64,000 bases of DNA, taken from the NCBI RefSeq assembly GCF_954871325.1, contig NC_088776.1, positions 10,540,052-10,604,051 of the forward strand, read 5' to 3'. The notes below the pieces were generated by a model. That model had not been told where the DNA came from. It did no database searches and worked only from the letters and a program-made list of their open reading frames with translations. Origin of the DNA: Gordionus sp. m RMFG-2023 (Eukaryota > Nematomorpha > Gordioida > Chordodea > Parachordodidae). The translations under genes and the position numbers were made by a program. How positions within the stretch are numbered: position 1 is the first letter of the stretch; the number at the start of each line of letters is the position of its first letter. Shown piece after piece: positions 47,387 through 59,700 of the stretch.

Positions 47387-49029
47387 GCACCTATATAAAA
47401 TTTGGCAAAGTAAAAATTCCTATGCCATTGTTTTATAAAACCTTGAATATGACTTTTTTTAAAAATATATATATGTATTTAAATTGTTGTTTTAGATTTA
47501 GTATATATGAATTCCGATTTTTAAAAAAAAAATAAAATATAACAAAATATCATAATTCCAAATTATTTTTTATAAATAATTTATATGAAATCAAACTAAA
47601 AACATCACAAAAGTCACTATTTCCTTGTCATGAATTTTTTTTTGTAATTATAGGCTATTAAAAATAATCATAAATAAATTTTAAGTTAGTTTAGCTATTA
47701 ATGAAAAGTTTTTTTATTCGATTAATCAAATATCATGATATACCACACAAATATTATAATATAAAATGTTTTTCAAAGAACAAAACTGCTGAGTGATCAA
47801 ATCTTTTTGATCTAACCAGAATTGTTTCGCTATATTGTATCGATAATACTTTCTGGTATATATTTTTCCACGTAGCTCATCATGATCCGATACATTGTAA
47901 TCTAGGATAATTAATTCTCTATTTTTCAATAATAAAAAAAAAATTTAATAACTATCTCATAATAAAAAAAAATAACATTTAAATTGTTCAATTAATTTAA
48001 ATTAATTAATTCATATTATTTTAATTTAATTTTAAGTTATAATTTTTAATACAAGGATTTAGAAATATAATAAAATTATTTGATTTCTAGTTATTTTATT
48101 TATATCTTTTAAGTAGATCAATGCTGATATTAAATATCAGATCGATCAGGGCGATATTTAAAGATATTAAAAAACCCCGATCCGATTTTAAGTAAGGGAG
48201 GTGGGGATAAGTGCTATCCTGGGCTGGGGCAGATATTTTCTTATCGAATTTAAAATTTAATATATTGAGATTTGAAAATTTATACTTGAAATATATTTTA
48301 AAAATTAACTTAAAATTTTTTTTATAATAAAACTCAGGCTATAAATATCAATTCTAAATCAAAGAATAATCTAAATTTTATCGCATATAAAAATGTTGAC
48401 AGTATTCCAATTTAATATCCTGAAATTAAATGTGAAGACCTGGGGCGGAGCAAATTTTGATGGGGTGCTCATTAGCCATTTTTGAGCAGGCATTTTTTTT
48501 TATTTTTTAAATCCAATTATATTTATACTAACACCAGAAGCAACTAGTTTAACTAGGTCCACGAATAACAATATGATGAAAGTATTAAGTGACAAGTTCT
48601 TCCTGTCGATGAATATAAATATGGATGAACCTGGTGTAATTAACATAGTTTCATTTATTTACATAGGATGAATATTTTTATATAAAATAAAAAATTGACA
48701 AAATTTAAAAATAAAGAGGCGCTATAGCACTCACCGAGAAAGGATAATAGGTACTCCGGTTTTTTTCTTCTAAATTTTAATTTATACCATAGAAGATATA
48801 AGAATATCTGTTTAAATATTTTGGAAAATTTGATTCATATATAACTTTTAATATTATCTATAATACAACCTCGGACACCTACATCTTTTTGGTTATTTTA
48901 TGATTATATATAGTGTGTTCTAATTGTAGTGAATACCCTTCAATGAATCTGCCAATTCTAAAAATAATTCATCATAATTTTAGAGATTGAGATGGAAAAA
49001 TTATCAATGTCTTTTGCAAATTGATAATA

Positions 49030-49090
49030 ACTTTTAAAAGTAGAGCGCTATCGCTTTCAATAGCGTAAAATATAGCTAAAGCTACTTTAG
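49030..49090. mobile_element. Subterminal scrap of the 35306 hAT family
   Basis: Reads aaaagtagagcgctatcgct and caatagcgtaaaat, then agctactttaga, the family's subterminal motif. Confidence 0.5.
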
Positions 49091-49262
49091 AATTTTTTTA
49101 AAAATATTTTTACGTATCTCCATTTCCACAAATAAAAAATATGACTATAATTTCAATTATATATATAATTAATTTTTTATTGCATATCAATAATAACAAC
49201 ACATTTCTATATTGTCATCCCCAAGAAGTCTAGAGCGATGATCAGAAAGAATAATCCATAAA

Positions 49263-49482
49263 CAGTGGTGTTAAACGGCTCGATTTGAGCCGATTTTTAA
49301 AACAGCTAACTAAATATTTTAGCCAAAAATATATTGATTAAGCCTTAAGATTTTGCTAATAGATGTTCGAACCTTTATGCCATCTATAAGCAAAATCTTC
49401 AGGCTTGTATAATATTTTTATAGATAAAATATTGAGTTACCGTTTTTAAAAACCAGTTCAAATTTCCATTTAGCCACACTAG
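49263..49482. repeat. Fold-back MITE, TAGTGTTG family
   Basis: Starts cagtggtgttaaacggctcg and ends ccatttagccacacta. Strong inner dyad: taagccttaagattttgcta / tagcaaaatcttcaggctt with minor differences. Confidence 0.85.
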
Positions 49483-52400
49483 CTAAAACTAAATAATCAT
49501 TCAACATTAGCATACAATGCAGTATCAAATTTAATGTACACATTTTTATACAAGAAAAATCATCAAAAATATTCATTTGAGTATTTTTAGATATAAAAAA
49601 ATGCATCTTAAGAATTTTCAATAGTATTATTTATTTCAAAAAAATTTGATCTGGGTCAGTCTAAAATTGTAATAGTTAGAAAAAAAATGTAGAGGATATT
49701 TGCTAAAGTGCGACTACCACCCTTTAACTTTTTATCTATTGAACCAATTTCTCTCAAAATTAGTGAAATGAGAAAGTATTGAAATAAATATATTTTAGCA
49801 TGTTTTCATAAAATTTATAAATATATAGAAGATGAGTGGTTAATTTAAAGAATGTTTAACATAGATAATAAATTAAGATATTATCATTAAATTGATGAGT
49901 CAGATGATAAAATGAAATGTTAACATTTATTGTAATTTTTAATTTATAATATAATTTTTGAATAATATCTTATGGCCAGTTGAAACATACCATGTTTAAA
50001 CTGGGCCAGAAAATCAACTTTCACATAAACTCATCTAGTTCAAAAACTATTATATTGCTGATATATTATATTTTTAAATGTTTCCTCGTTGAAGTTACTA
50101 GTCTTGTTTGATGATAAAACCTTCTGGCACATCTCAGATCTCACAATGAAATTTGTACCCTTGTATTAATTTTTTTTATCGAGATAAAAATATTTTGCGA
50201 ATTCAGGAAAATAAAATTCCTATTATCGTCATTTTCTAAGGGAATTACTTTGTCGATATGCTCTGTACCATAATTATCTTCAATATTAATCTCTATCGTC
50301 TTTTAAATTGTAAATTATTTTGAAAACTAGATTTATAATGCAGATTTATTAAATAAAATTGAAAGTAGCGAAGTAGTACGGTTAAATTAGTAGCGAGCTA
50401 CCTCTATTTTTTTTCAAAAAAAGTTGAGCGCTTAAGCTACTACTACTGAAAAAAGTAGAGCGCTATAGTAGCGTGCTACTTTAACAAACACTGGAAGTCT
50501 AGAGATAACAAACTTTATATGTAATGGCACATTTCAAGCTCGAAGGTCTAAAATAAATAAAATTTGACTTTTTTAAAAAAATCTAACCTTTCGCAAACCA
50601 TAAGTTATTAGTTTTCGATAATACACCTAAAATGGAGTCTTTATATACAAAATATTACCTTATCACACAAAAAATGTGCATGTTATCAATATAATCACAT
50701 GATAAATCTAATGGCATACCCACTTTTCGTAATCTTTATGAGTCGTTTTTTAAAGCATAAAACAGTGGATCATTTTATTATTTCAGGCTATTAGAAAACC
50801 TTTTTAAAAATATGTTAGTTACATCATGTTTAACTAAATACTTGGTTAAAAATGCATTTATTATTATAACAGTGATTCATGCAAAATATATTCAGTATTC
50901 ACCAATAATTTATTATTAAAATAATTTTGCATCGTTATTCGATTATATTAATGCCCTAGCCGAAATGTTAATTTTAAAAAAAAATTAAAAAAGTGTTCAA
51001 TAAGTAAACATAACAATAACATGATTGCGAATATATATAACAATATATTGATTACCATTGGCTAAATAAATTTTTTAGCATGATACATTTAAATTCATAA
51101 TCAATCGCATGTAACCCGTATATATTCCATTATTTTTTTACATCACATATGATCAAATTTGTTAAAACATAATAATTTATGCGTATTATTTATAATTTTT
51201 TTTAAAAAACAGTTTACATTAGAGATCAAGCGATTAAAAATATTTATGAGAAAATATAAAAATATTTAAAAGAATTAAAATAATAAAAAAATTTAATTTT
51301 TTCATTCAAAATAGAGAAATAGAATAACTGCGACCACTGACATTATGTAGAGCACTCGTTTGGGGTTCAGTCACAAGCCATTCATACCATACGGAATACT
51401 TATTTTTGCATCTCCACATGTATAAGCATATTGTGTCATTGATTTTAATTGGCAAAGGATTCTTTTAAAATGTTATAATTCGTTATGAAAAAAGTATGGG
51501 ATAAACATTTCCATTCAAAATTTTGATTATCTTTTTGCCCGTTTTGTAATTTTATTTTACTCCTTTAAAATGTACTAAAGAAATAAGTAGCCTTAATAAT
51601 AAATACTTATAACATTATGTTTTTTAATGTAAATAAATAATATTTATGGTTTTTAAGTGTTGTAAAAATCAATAAAAAACAGGCTAAATAGGGATTTTAG
51701 CCAAGATAATATTAAATAGCAATGAGATTTCTCCCAAAGAGGGCCTTGTCATTAAATATAGTTTAAAAATGATTAAATTATTTTTTCCATCTAGTTCGCG
51801 TAGAACCTATAAAAATAGGTTCAGTGAATAATTCTATAAGTTTTTTTATAAAGTTAAAAGTACATTTACCTTGATGGGGAAATATATCGGGAACCAACTA
51901 AACATATTTTCTGTATGTCTTTCGGGTAATGTGCCTTATTTCCCGTATAAATATGATTATTTAAAATGGGTCAAAAATTAATTTAGATAATAAAATTGGA
52001 TAATTAAAATGGGTAAATATAAAGAAGAAAATATTGAAAAAACAAAATGATAAGAGGATGAAGGTAAACCGCAAGTTGTTACATAAAATATATAACATGC
52101 ATATAGCATTTATTCTTAATATCTAAATTATATGCTGATTTCTGATTGGTGCATATTTATCTTAACATATAAATTATATAATAATTTTTAGAAAGTATCT
52201 AAACAGATCAGTATCCATTTATTACCCAACTTCATATATATTCGATAATTTAAAATTTTTTATTTTATGCATTTTGAAATTCCGATAAAAAATAGTCAAT
52301 TTAAGCCAAATATTTTTATTTTATATTATAGTATATAATATTCAAAAATAAAATATAAAAGCGCTTAATAAATTAGGCCCATTTATACGGTAATTAATAA

Positions 52401-53339
52401 ATTTTAGAAAATTATTTTTTTCTCTAATTAAACCTTTGCATATAATATTTTAAATGAGCATGGAAAATCATTAGATAAAGATATAACTGATTTAATTAAA
52501 TATGAACAATTATTTATAAATATGAAAATACACGCAATTTATGCGCTTTTAGATTTTATTTTTGAACATATTTTTAATATAATAAAATTTTATATCTTTA
52601 CAGTATTTAATCTAAATTGAGTATTATTATCGAAATTTTAAAATGCATAAAATAAATGAAATGTACGAATACATATGAAGCTGGGTAGAATACAATATGT
52701 ATATTTTAATGACATATCAAACCCCCCCCCCCCTACTTCTTTCTATCTCAGATATTTTCCCCATTTTTATTTCTCCCATTTTGATTTAAAATGAAGATAA
52801 ATGAAACTTGAAATTGGGATCAGAATTGTTATGAATTTCTATTACTTTTTTAAAATAATTCTAAGCAATGTTCTATCACCCCTGTAATTAATATTATTCA
52901 ACATATTTATGGTATATTATTATTACACGCATGATAAATTGTTAATTTGTTATTGGGAGATTTCTAAATTATAAGGGAAACATTGATTTTAAGAGTATTC
53001 TACTGTTGCTCATAAGAAGGGAAAACACAGGAGTTGGAGACAATATAAGATAATTTTCTGTAGAAGAAAATGAGCTTGAAACAACGTTGTAACCCATTTA
53101 GGCCATTTATAAATATAAACAATTGTATTTTATTTATTGCGCCATTTATTTACCCATATGAAAGGGATATAATTTTTATGATAATTCATTCTTAAATTAC
53201 TGTGATAAAATTTTTTATAAAGGCAAAATCTTATTAATGAAAAGTTTTTGAAAAGCCTAATTCCCAAATTAGCAAGGATGCCCCGTCAGCTCATCTAGCT
53301 CTACTATACGTTCTGACAATCAACAGCCGACCTGGGTTA
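49483..53339. other. Spacer, no gene recognised
   Basis: AT-rich throughout apart from the hAT scrap at 50362-50495 and a poly-C tract near 52722. A weak trace of the fold-back MITE family (ggattttagccaagataata) is at about 51690-51735. Confidence 0.4.
50362..50495. mobile_element. Short non-autonomous relative of the 35306 hAT family
   Basis: Opens gaaagtagcgaagtag and closes tagcgtgctactttaacaaa before cactg, with several gagcgct/agcgagct motifs between. The right end resembles CAGTG-TTTGTTAAAGTAGC inverted; the left terminus is not clean. Confidence 0.6.
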
Positions 53340-53730
53340 CGGGAAAATTAATATAAGGAAATACAGGGCTTCGGATTCCCTTGTGCAATTATATTCACTA
53401 TTTCTGGCATCAAACCATAAACGGTTACTTAGAAAAGGGGAATCTTTTTCTATCATCCTGTGGGCAAATATTATTTGGAAGAATAACAAACCAATATACT
53501 TCAGAAATATTAGAAACCCAAGGAAGAATAATGAATAAAAATGGTCGATCTCCCTAATAAGGCTCAGTAATGGAGAAATAGGAAGCAATATCAGAACTTT
53601 GAAATCGCATATATTTATGGCCTCAATGAATAGCCATAATAAATTTATTTCTACACAATTCATATCAGGAATAAATTCATCCTTAACCAAAGGCAAACTA
53701 TTAACAATTAATTTTCTCATTTCTATTTTC
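53340..53730 (-). CDS. PRMT5: PRMT5 C-terminal exon region, apparent frame change
   Basis: On the - strand SNRLWFDA (near 53425-53400) resembles the SKKVWYEW motif close to the PRMT5 C-terminus. In the next frame [18 protein letters not shown] and a stop follow directly, resembling CSAIHNPTGRSYTIGL. The two halves are offset by one base, near 53400. Upstream, [13 protein letters not shown] (about 53580-53540) may be the FPILFPIKQPITVRE block. The match is weak, so this may be a diverged or slightly damaged end, or a sequencing error. Confidence 0.45.
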
Positions 53731-56700
53731 CGTTTGTAATGGTAACGGATTTTTCAATTAAGAGATATAATTATTTTGATTTTGGAAATTATTAGATTGA
53801 ACGGCCTATAATAGTTTCCTTTGATAATTGTAGTGTTGACATTGATAAGAATTTACTTTGATTTGACCTAGTGTTATTAAAAAGTCCGATTTGGGTTGAT
53901 TTTTAATAATGACCAGGATATTAGCCAAAATAATATCATAAGCCTCAAGATTTGGCAAATAGAGGTCAAAATCTTTCTCCCATCTATGGGCAAAATCTCC
54001 AGGACACATAATATTATTTTGGCTAAAATCTTAATTGGGCCCTTTTTAAAAATCGACCTAAATCGGGCTTTTTAACAACACTAATATGACCCTAGAAAAT
54101 ATATAGGAACTTGATATCGTTGATTTGTACATAAGTTTATTCTCTCCTTGGCTTTCTTTTAGTGTAGTATTATTTAATATGAATGGCTCTCTTAAGAAAT
54201 CTCAGAATAATAATAAATTTCTCCCTTTTAATTTGCTAACCCGCTAAAAATAATATAATAAAATAGGGTAAACAAATGTTACATAATAATACTTATTTAT
54301 ATATTTAAAATTCTGTCTTATTTACAATCTTGGTATCTTAGTCTAACTAACTTTGTAGTAAATTATATTATGGATATACTTAAAGTAACGTGTCCATAAA
54401 GCACCGCTTCAAAATACCCCGCAAACCCGTGCAATAAACAATCTATCTTAGCCTTTTCGAATACTAACGATACGTTTTTTATTTCATCTTCATCTTGATT
54501 AACGAGATCCAAATCCTCCTTTAAATCGCAAAAAGCGTTACCAGTCATTTTTTTAGCAGATGGAATATTATCATCGTTTGGATGAGTAAATGTAAAAACG
54601 GGTAGGGAAGGAGCTATAAGCATTCCTTTGACTATGTTGACCACAAAAGGCATTTCGAAGTGGGAAAAGGTAAAGGATTTCTTGTAATAACGTAAGAATT
54701 TAATTATTTAAATATGGTGAGAGGGGGGAGGGAGTACAAAAACTTAATATGGCACAAGAAAGGTATAATTACTTATTGTAATGATTATGCTAATTTGTAT
54801 TTTGGTTAAAATAGTTTTGTTTTATAAATAATTATTATACATGCAAATTGTTTATTTTGGGAGAATAATATGTGGTAAAAGAAATAATGACAGACGATAT
54901 TTAGTTTTGAATATTCATATTTTGTGAAAGAAATAATAATTATCCAGACGATTGTTAATTTTGGGTAAAATTTAAATAAGTTAATTGTATATAAAAGGGA
55001 AATTTGATTATACTAATATTTTAATTGTGTTTTTTATATACTTATATTTTTATACCTATTCAGTGTCGTAGCTATGAATTTTCCTTAGAGGGGGCCCATA
55101 TATATAAAAGCCTGGGGGGCTTCGCCCCCAGATCAGCCTATAACGGGACTTCGGCGTTTTTGCCCGGCGTTCAGCCAGGTTTATCTAAAAATCATATTTG
55201 TTTATCTTATAATATAAAAGTCCTAGAATTATTGATCATTTTAATTAGTGTTGTTAAACGGCTCGATTGCTCAAGCCTAGAAATTTCACGAATGTCTAAA
55301 CCTTTGTATCATCCATAAGCAAAATTTTCAGGCTTGCATAATTCTCTGGCTAATATTGAGTTAGCCATATCGGCTCAAATTGAGCCATTAACAACACTAA
55401 TTTTAATAAAAATAACATATTTCGACATAACATTTTTGATATACGTTTCAATTTACTATACTTTTATAGAAATCAATTTACAAATAAAAAGCGATTATTT
55501 AAAATATAAATATTATATTAGTGATCTGCATCGAGCCTAATTTTTCAAGCCCAGCAGAGCCCGAAATTTTTTTAAAAAAAGTTTTGCCGGCCTGGCCGGA
55601 ACCTGAAATTTTTTAAAAGTTTTGCTGGCCCGGCCCGGCCCGAAATTATTTAAATATAGAAATTAATTTTTATAATTACTCAAAATAAAAGAGATATGTT
55701 ATATGTCGTTTAGTTACAATAAATAAAATCAAATATTTTTATTTTACATAAAAAATTAAATATAAAATTGATAAATTTAGATATATTTAAAAAAATTATA
55801 AGGGCCGACCCGACCCGGCCTGAATTTTTTAAAAAAATATTAGGCCCGGCCCGAACCCAATTATTTTAGATAGATTTATGCCCAAGCCCTCTATATATTG
55901 CTTTAATTATAAATATTATATTGCCTTAATTATAAATTATATACTTTATAACTATTAGTGTTACACATATAAATTGCTGATTATAAATGATATATTTTAT
56001 AATTAGTAGTATTATATAATACATTTAAATTATAGATTAAAATATTATAAATGTTATATACCATTGTAAAACAATTTATAAATAACAAAATATAATTTTA
56101 TGTAAACTAAACAAATTTATAATAATAAAGTGCTTATTTGGAAAAATATTTCGATTGCTTTTGATTAAAAAAAACTATAAGTACTATGTTAAAAACTTTA
56201 TATTTTATATATTTAACTTAATTCTTAGTGGCCCTTTAGCCATTTCCTCTAAGACCTCATTTGGGGTAGGATTAAGATCTCTATATATATTCAGAAGAGC
56301 TAATCCATTGGTCCTCGCCCTGGCCAGAGGTTGCCCTTAAATAACCTTTAAGTCGAGTCAATGTCGAAAATGACCGCTCATTGGTGCAAGTAGTTATGGG
56401 AAGTGTTGCTAATATTATTAAAAGTGTTTTGATATTTGTTCTTAAGTTTAAAGTTTCCTTAAATAATTGTAATGCCTCAACAGGGTTGCTGGGACGCTCT
56501 TTAGGGATGGTGCTTAGATCAGAATACCAAGCTTCAGTATCTGACTTTAGCTGTTCGTATCCTCCGATAATGTCTGATTCATAAAAAATACTAATTTTTT
56601 TAATGCTAAGCATTATATTATTGTTAATAATTAATTGTTCTGAGGATGATGGCAAAAGAAAATTAAAATATTTTAATATTTTGCTATGCCCATCAAATTT

Positions 56701-59700
56701 TAATTTAAAGTGAGTAATAATTGTTTTTAATAATTGTAAAAATATAACTTTTTTATAATAATCAAAAGTTGATTCTAAGGCTAACATGTCACCTATGATT
56801 AGCCTAGGTTACTCAATAGTAGGGATGATGGTGCTTAGATCAGAATACCAAGCTTCAGTATCTGATTTTAGCTGTTCGTATCCCGATAATGTCTGATTTT
56901 AAACATCTATGGTAAAAAAATGTTAGTGGCATTTACCTCAGCATCTTCAAATATTTTAAGAAGCCTCTTGGCTTAATTCATTGCCTCCACAGTTGATATT
57001 TTCCCTTTGAAGATATCGACTTAAATTTACACTTTAAAAAAAAATTCATTGTATCTTTATTATTTTCAAAGCTTCAACTAGGTCTTCCAATGCTTTAAGA
57101 AAGCCATTATTGAATCTTGTCTTTGAAGAAATCTTGTAGGCGAATATTTTTTTAATTTTTGAACTTTGGATCCATCTATATCTTTTAAAACATCATACAA
57201 CACCTTTGATCGCTTCCCAAAACTTAAAAATTCAATTATTTTGGATAGGATTTCTATGAAATAAAGATTGTAAAAATTATGTGAATAATTATTTACTTAA
57301 ACTATTATCAATCTCACGATTTCCACAAGCTTTGGGGATAACTAATTTAAAAGCAAAAGGGGCCACAAATAATCGTAAATATTTACAAATTATTATACAA
57401 GTCATCATTTACTTGGGAAGGCAGGGAATGCTGTAAGAGGCCACAGAGAAAAGAGTGGTAAATTGGATTATAACGAGACTTCATTTAATGAGGGTAACTT
57501 TAAAGAGTTGCTCAAATCATATTGTCATCTAGGTGGTGATGAAGCCAAGATCATATTTGACAATGTGGCTAATAATGCCCTATATATATCTCTTGATATA
57601 CCAAATACAATTATAAACATATGTAATAATTTTATTGTTGAAAAATTAGTTAAAATTGTTAATAAATCTGTCTTTTTCTCTGTAGTTGTAGATGAAACAA
57701 CCAATATATCAAATCAACAACAGACGTTGTTTTGGTTATCCGAATATTAAACTTGGACACCATAAAAATTAGTGGATTTTTTTTGCAATTTATTCCACTT
57801 GATAAGGGTACAGGAGAAAATATAGCCAAACAAATCATATCTTTTAAAAAAAAACAATAATATTGATATAACTAAAATTCAGGGCCAAGGATATGATGGT
57901 GCTCCAGCAATGTCTGGAAAAATTAATGGGGTTCAGGCCTATATAAAAAAAGTGCCCAAAAGCTCACTATGTACATTGTGGAGAACATTCTCATCTCCAA
58001 AGCTTGTGGAATTCGTGAGATTGATAATTGTTTAAGTAAATAGTTATTCACATAATTTATACAATCTTTATTTCATAAAAATCGTATCCAAAATAATTAA
58101 ATTTTTAAGTTTTGGGAAGAGATCAAAGGTGTTGTATGATGTTTTAAAAGATATAGATGGATCCAAAGTTCAAAAATTAAAAAAAAATTCGCCTATAAGA
58201 TTTCTTCAAAGACAAGATTCAATTACTGGCTTTCTTAAAGCATTGGAAGGCATAGTTGAAACTTTGAAAATGATAAGTAGATGGAATGATAAAGATACAC
58301 CTAATATTGCACAAGAATTGTGTTTATGAATTTACTAAACCCCCTTTATTATATCAATTTTTTGTATGAATTATATATTTTTTTAAACTGTAAATTTAAG
58401 TTGATATCTTCAAAGAGAAAATATCAACATTATGGAGGCAATGAATGAAGCCAAGAGGCTTCTCAAAATATTTAAAGATGCTGAGGTAAATGCTAGCAAC
58501 ATTGTTTTACCAATATATGATAGATGTTTAAGTTTGGAAGAGAAATTTAAAATTACTATTGAGAAACCTAGGCTAATCATAGATGGCATGTTAGTCTTGG
58601 AATCAACTTTTGATTATTATAAAAAAGTTATTTTTTACAATTATAAAAACAATTATTACTCACTTTAAATTAAAATTTGTTAGGCATAGCAAAATATTAA
58701 AATATTTTAATTTTCTTTTGCCATCATCCTCAGAACAATTAATTATTAACAATAATATAATGCTTAGCATTAAAAAAATTAAAATTTTTTATGAATCCAA
58801 CATTATCAGAAGATAGGAACAGCTAAAATCAGATACTGAAGCTTGGTATTCTGATCTAAGCACCATCATCCATACAGAGCGTCCCAGAAACCCTGTTGAG
58901 GCATTACAATTATTTAAGAAAACTTTAAACTTAAGAACAAATATCAAAACACTTTTAATAATATTAGCAACACTTTCCATAACTACTTGCACCAATGAGC
59001 GATCATTTTCGACATTGACTTGACTTAAAAGTTATTTAAGGGCAACCTCTGGCCAGGGCGAGGACCAATGGATTGGCTCGTCTGAATATATATAGAGATC
59101 TTAATCCTACCCCAAATGAGGTCATAGAGGAAATAGCTAAAGGGCCACTAAGAATTAAGTTAAATATAAAGTATTTCAACAAAGTATTTATAGTTTTTTT
59201 TAATAAAAAGCAATCGAAATTTTCAAATAAGCACTTATTATTATAAATTTGTTTAGTTTACATAAAATTAAGTATATATAACATTTATAATATTTTAATC
59301 TATAATTTAAATGTGTTATATAATACTACTAATTATAAAATATATTATATATAATTAAAGCTATTTATATCATTTATAATCAGCAATTTATATGTGTAAT
59401 ACTAATAGTTATAAAGTATATAATTTATAATTAAGGCAATATAATATTTATTTTATAATTAAAGCGATATAATATTTATATTTTAAATAATCGCTTTTTA
59501 TTTGTAAATTGATTTCTATAAAAGTATAATAAATTGAAACGTATATCTATAAAAGTTATGTCGAAATGTGTTATTTTAATTAAAATTAGTGTTGTTAATG
59601 GCTCAATATGAGCCGATATGGCTAACTTATGCAAGCCTGAAAATTTTGCTCATGGATGATACAAAGGTTTAGACATTATTCGTGAAATCTCTAGGCTTGT

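Larger units (their letters stand above)
45581..49262. other. Spacer 3' of the sHSP gene
   Basis: AT-rich with no gene recognised. It includes a GGCGTAGCTA-G-run fragment near 46636-46735 resembling the end of the 30799 MITE family, a mini-element at 47266-47386, a G-rich patch (46980-47008), and a gggctgggg patch near 48215-48230. Confidence 0.4.
55061..57340. repeat. Left arm of the hAT palindrome
   Basis: Reverse complement of about 57990-59931. Differences include a shorter MITE copy (55246-55399 against 59587-59772) and an extra local duplication near 56821-56900 repeating 56505-56585. Confidence 0.88.

Noticed and set aside
53869-54083. Possible PRMT5 exon (67-aa - strand frame 53806-54009)
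   Set aside because: Most of the frame is a fold-back MITE copy.
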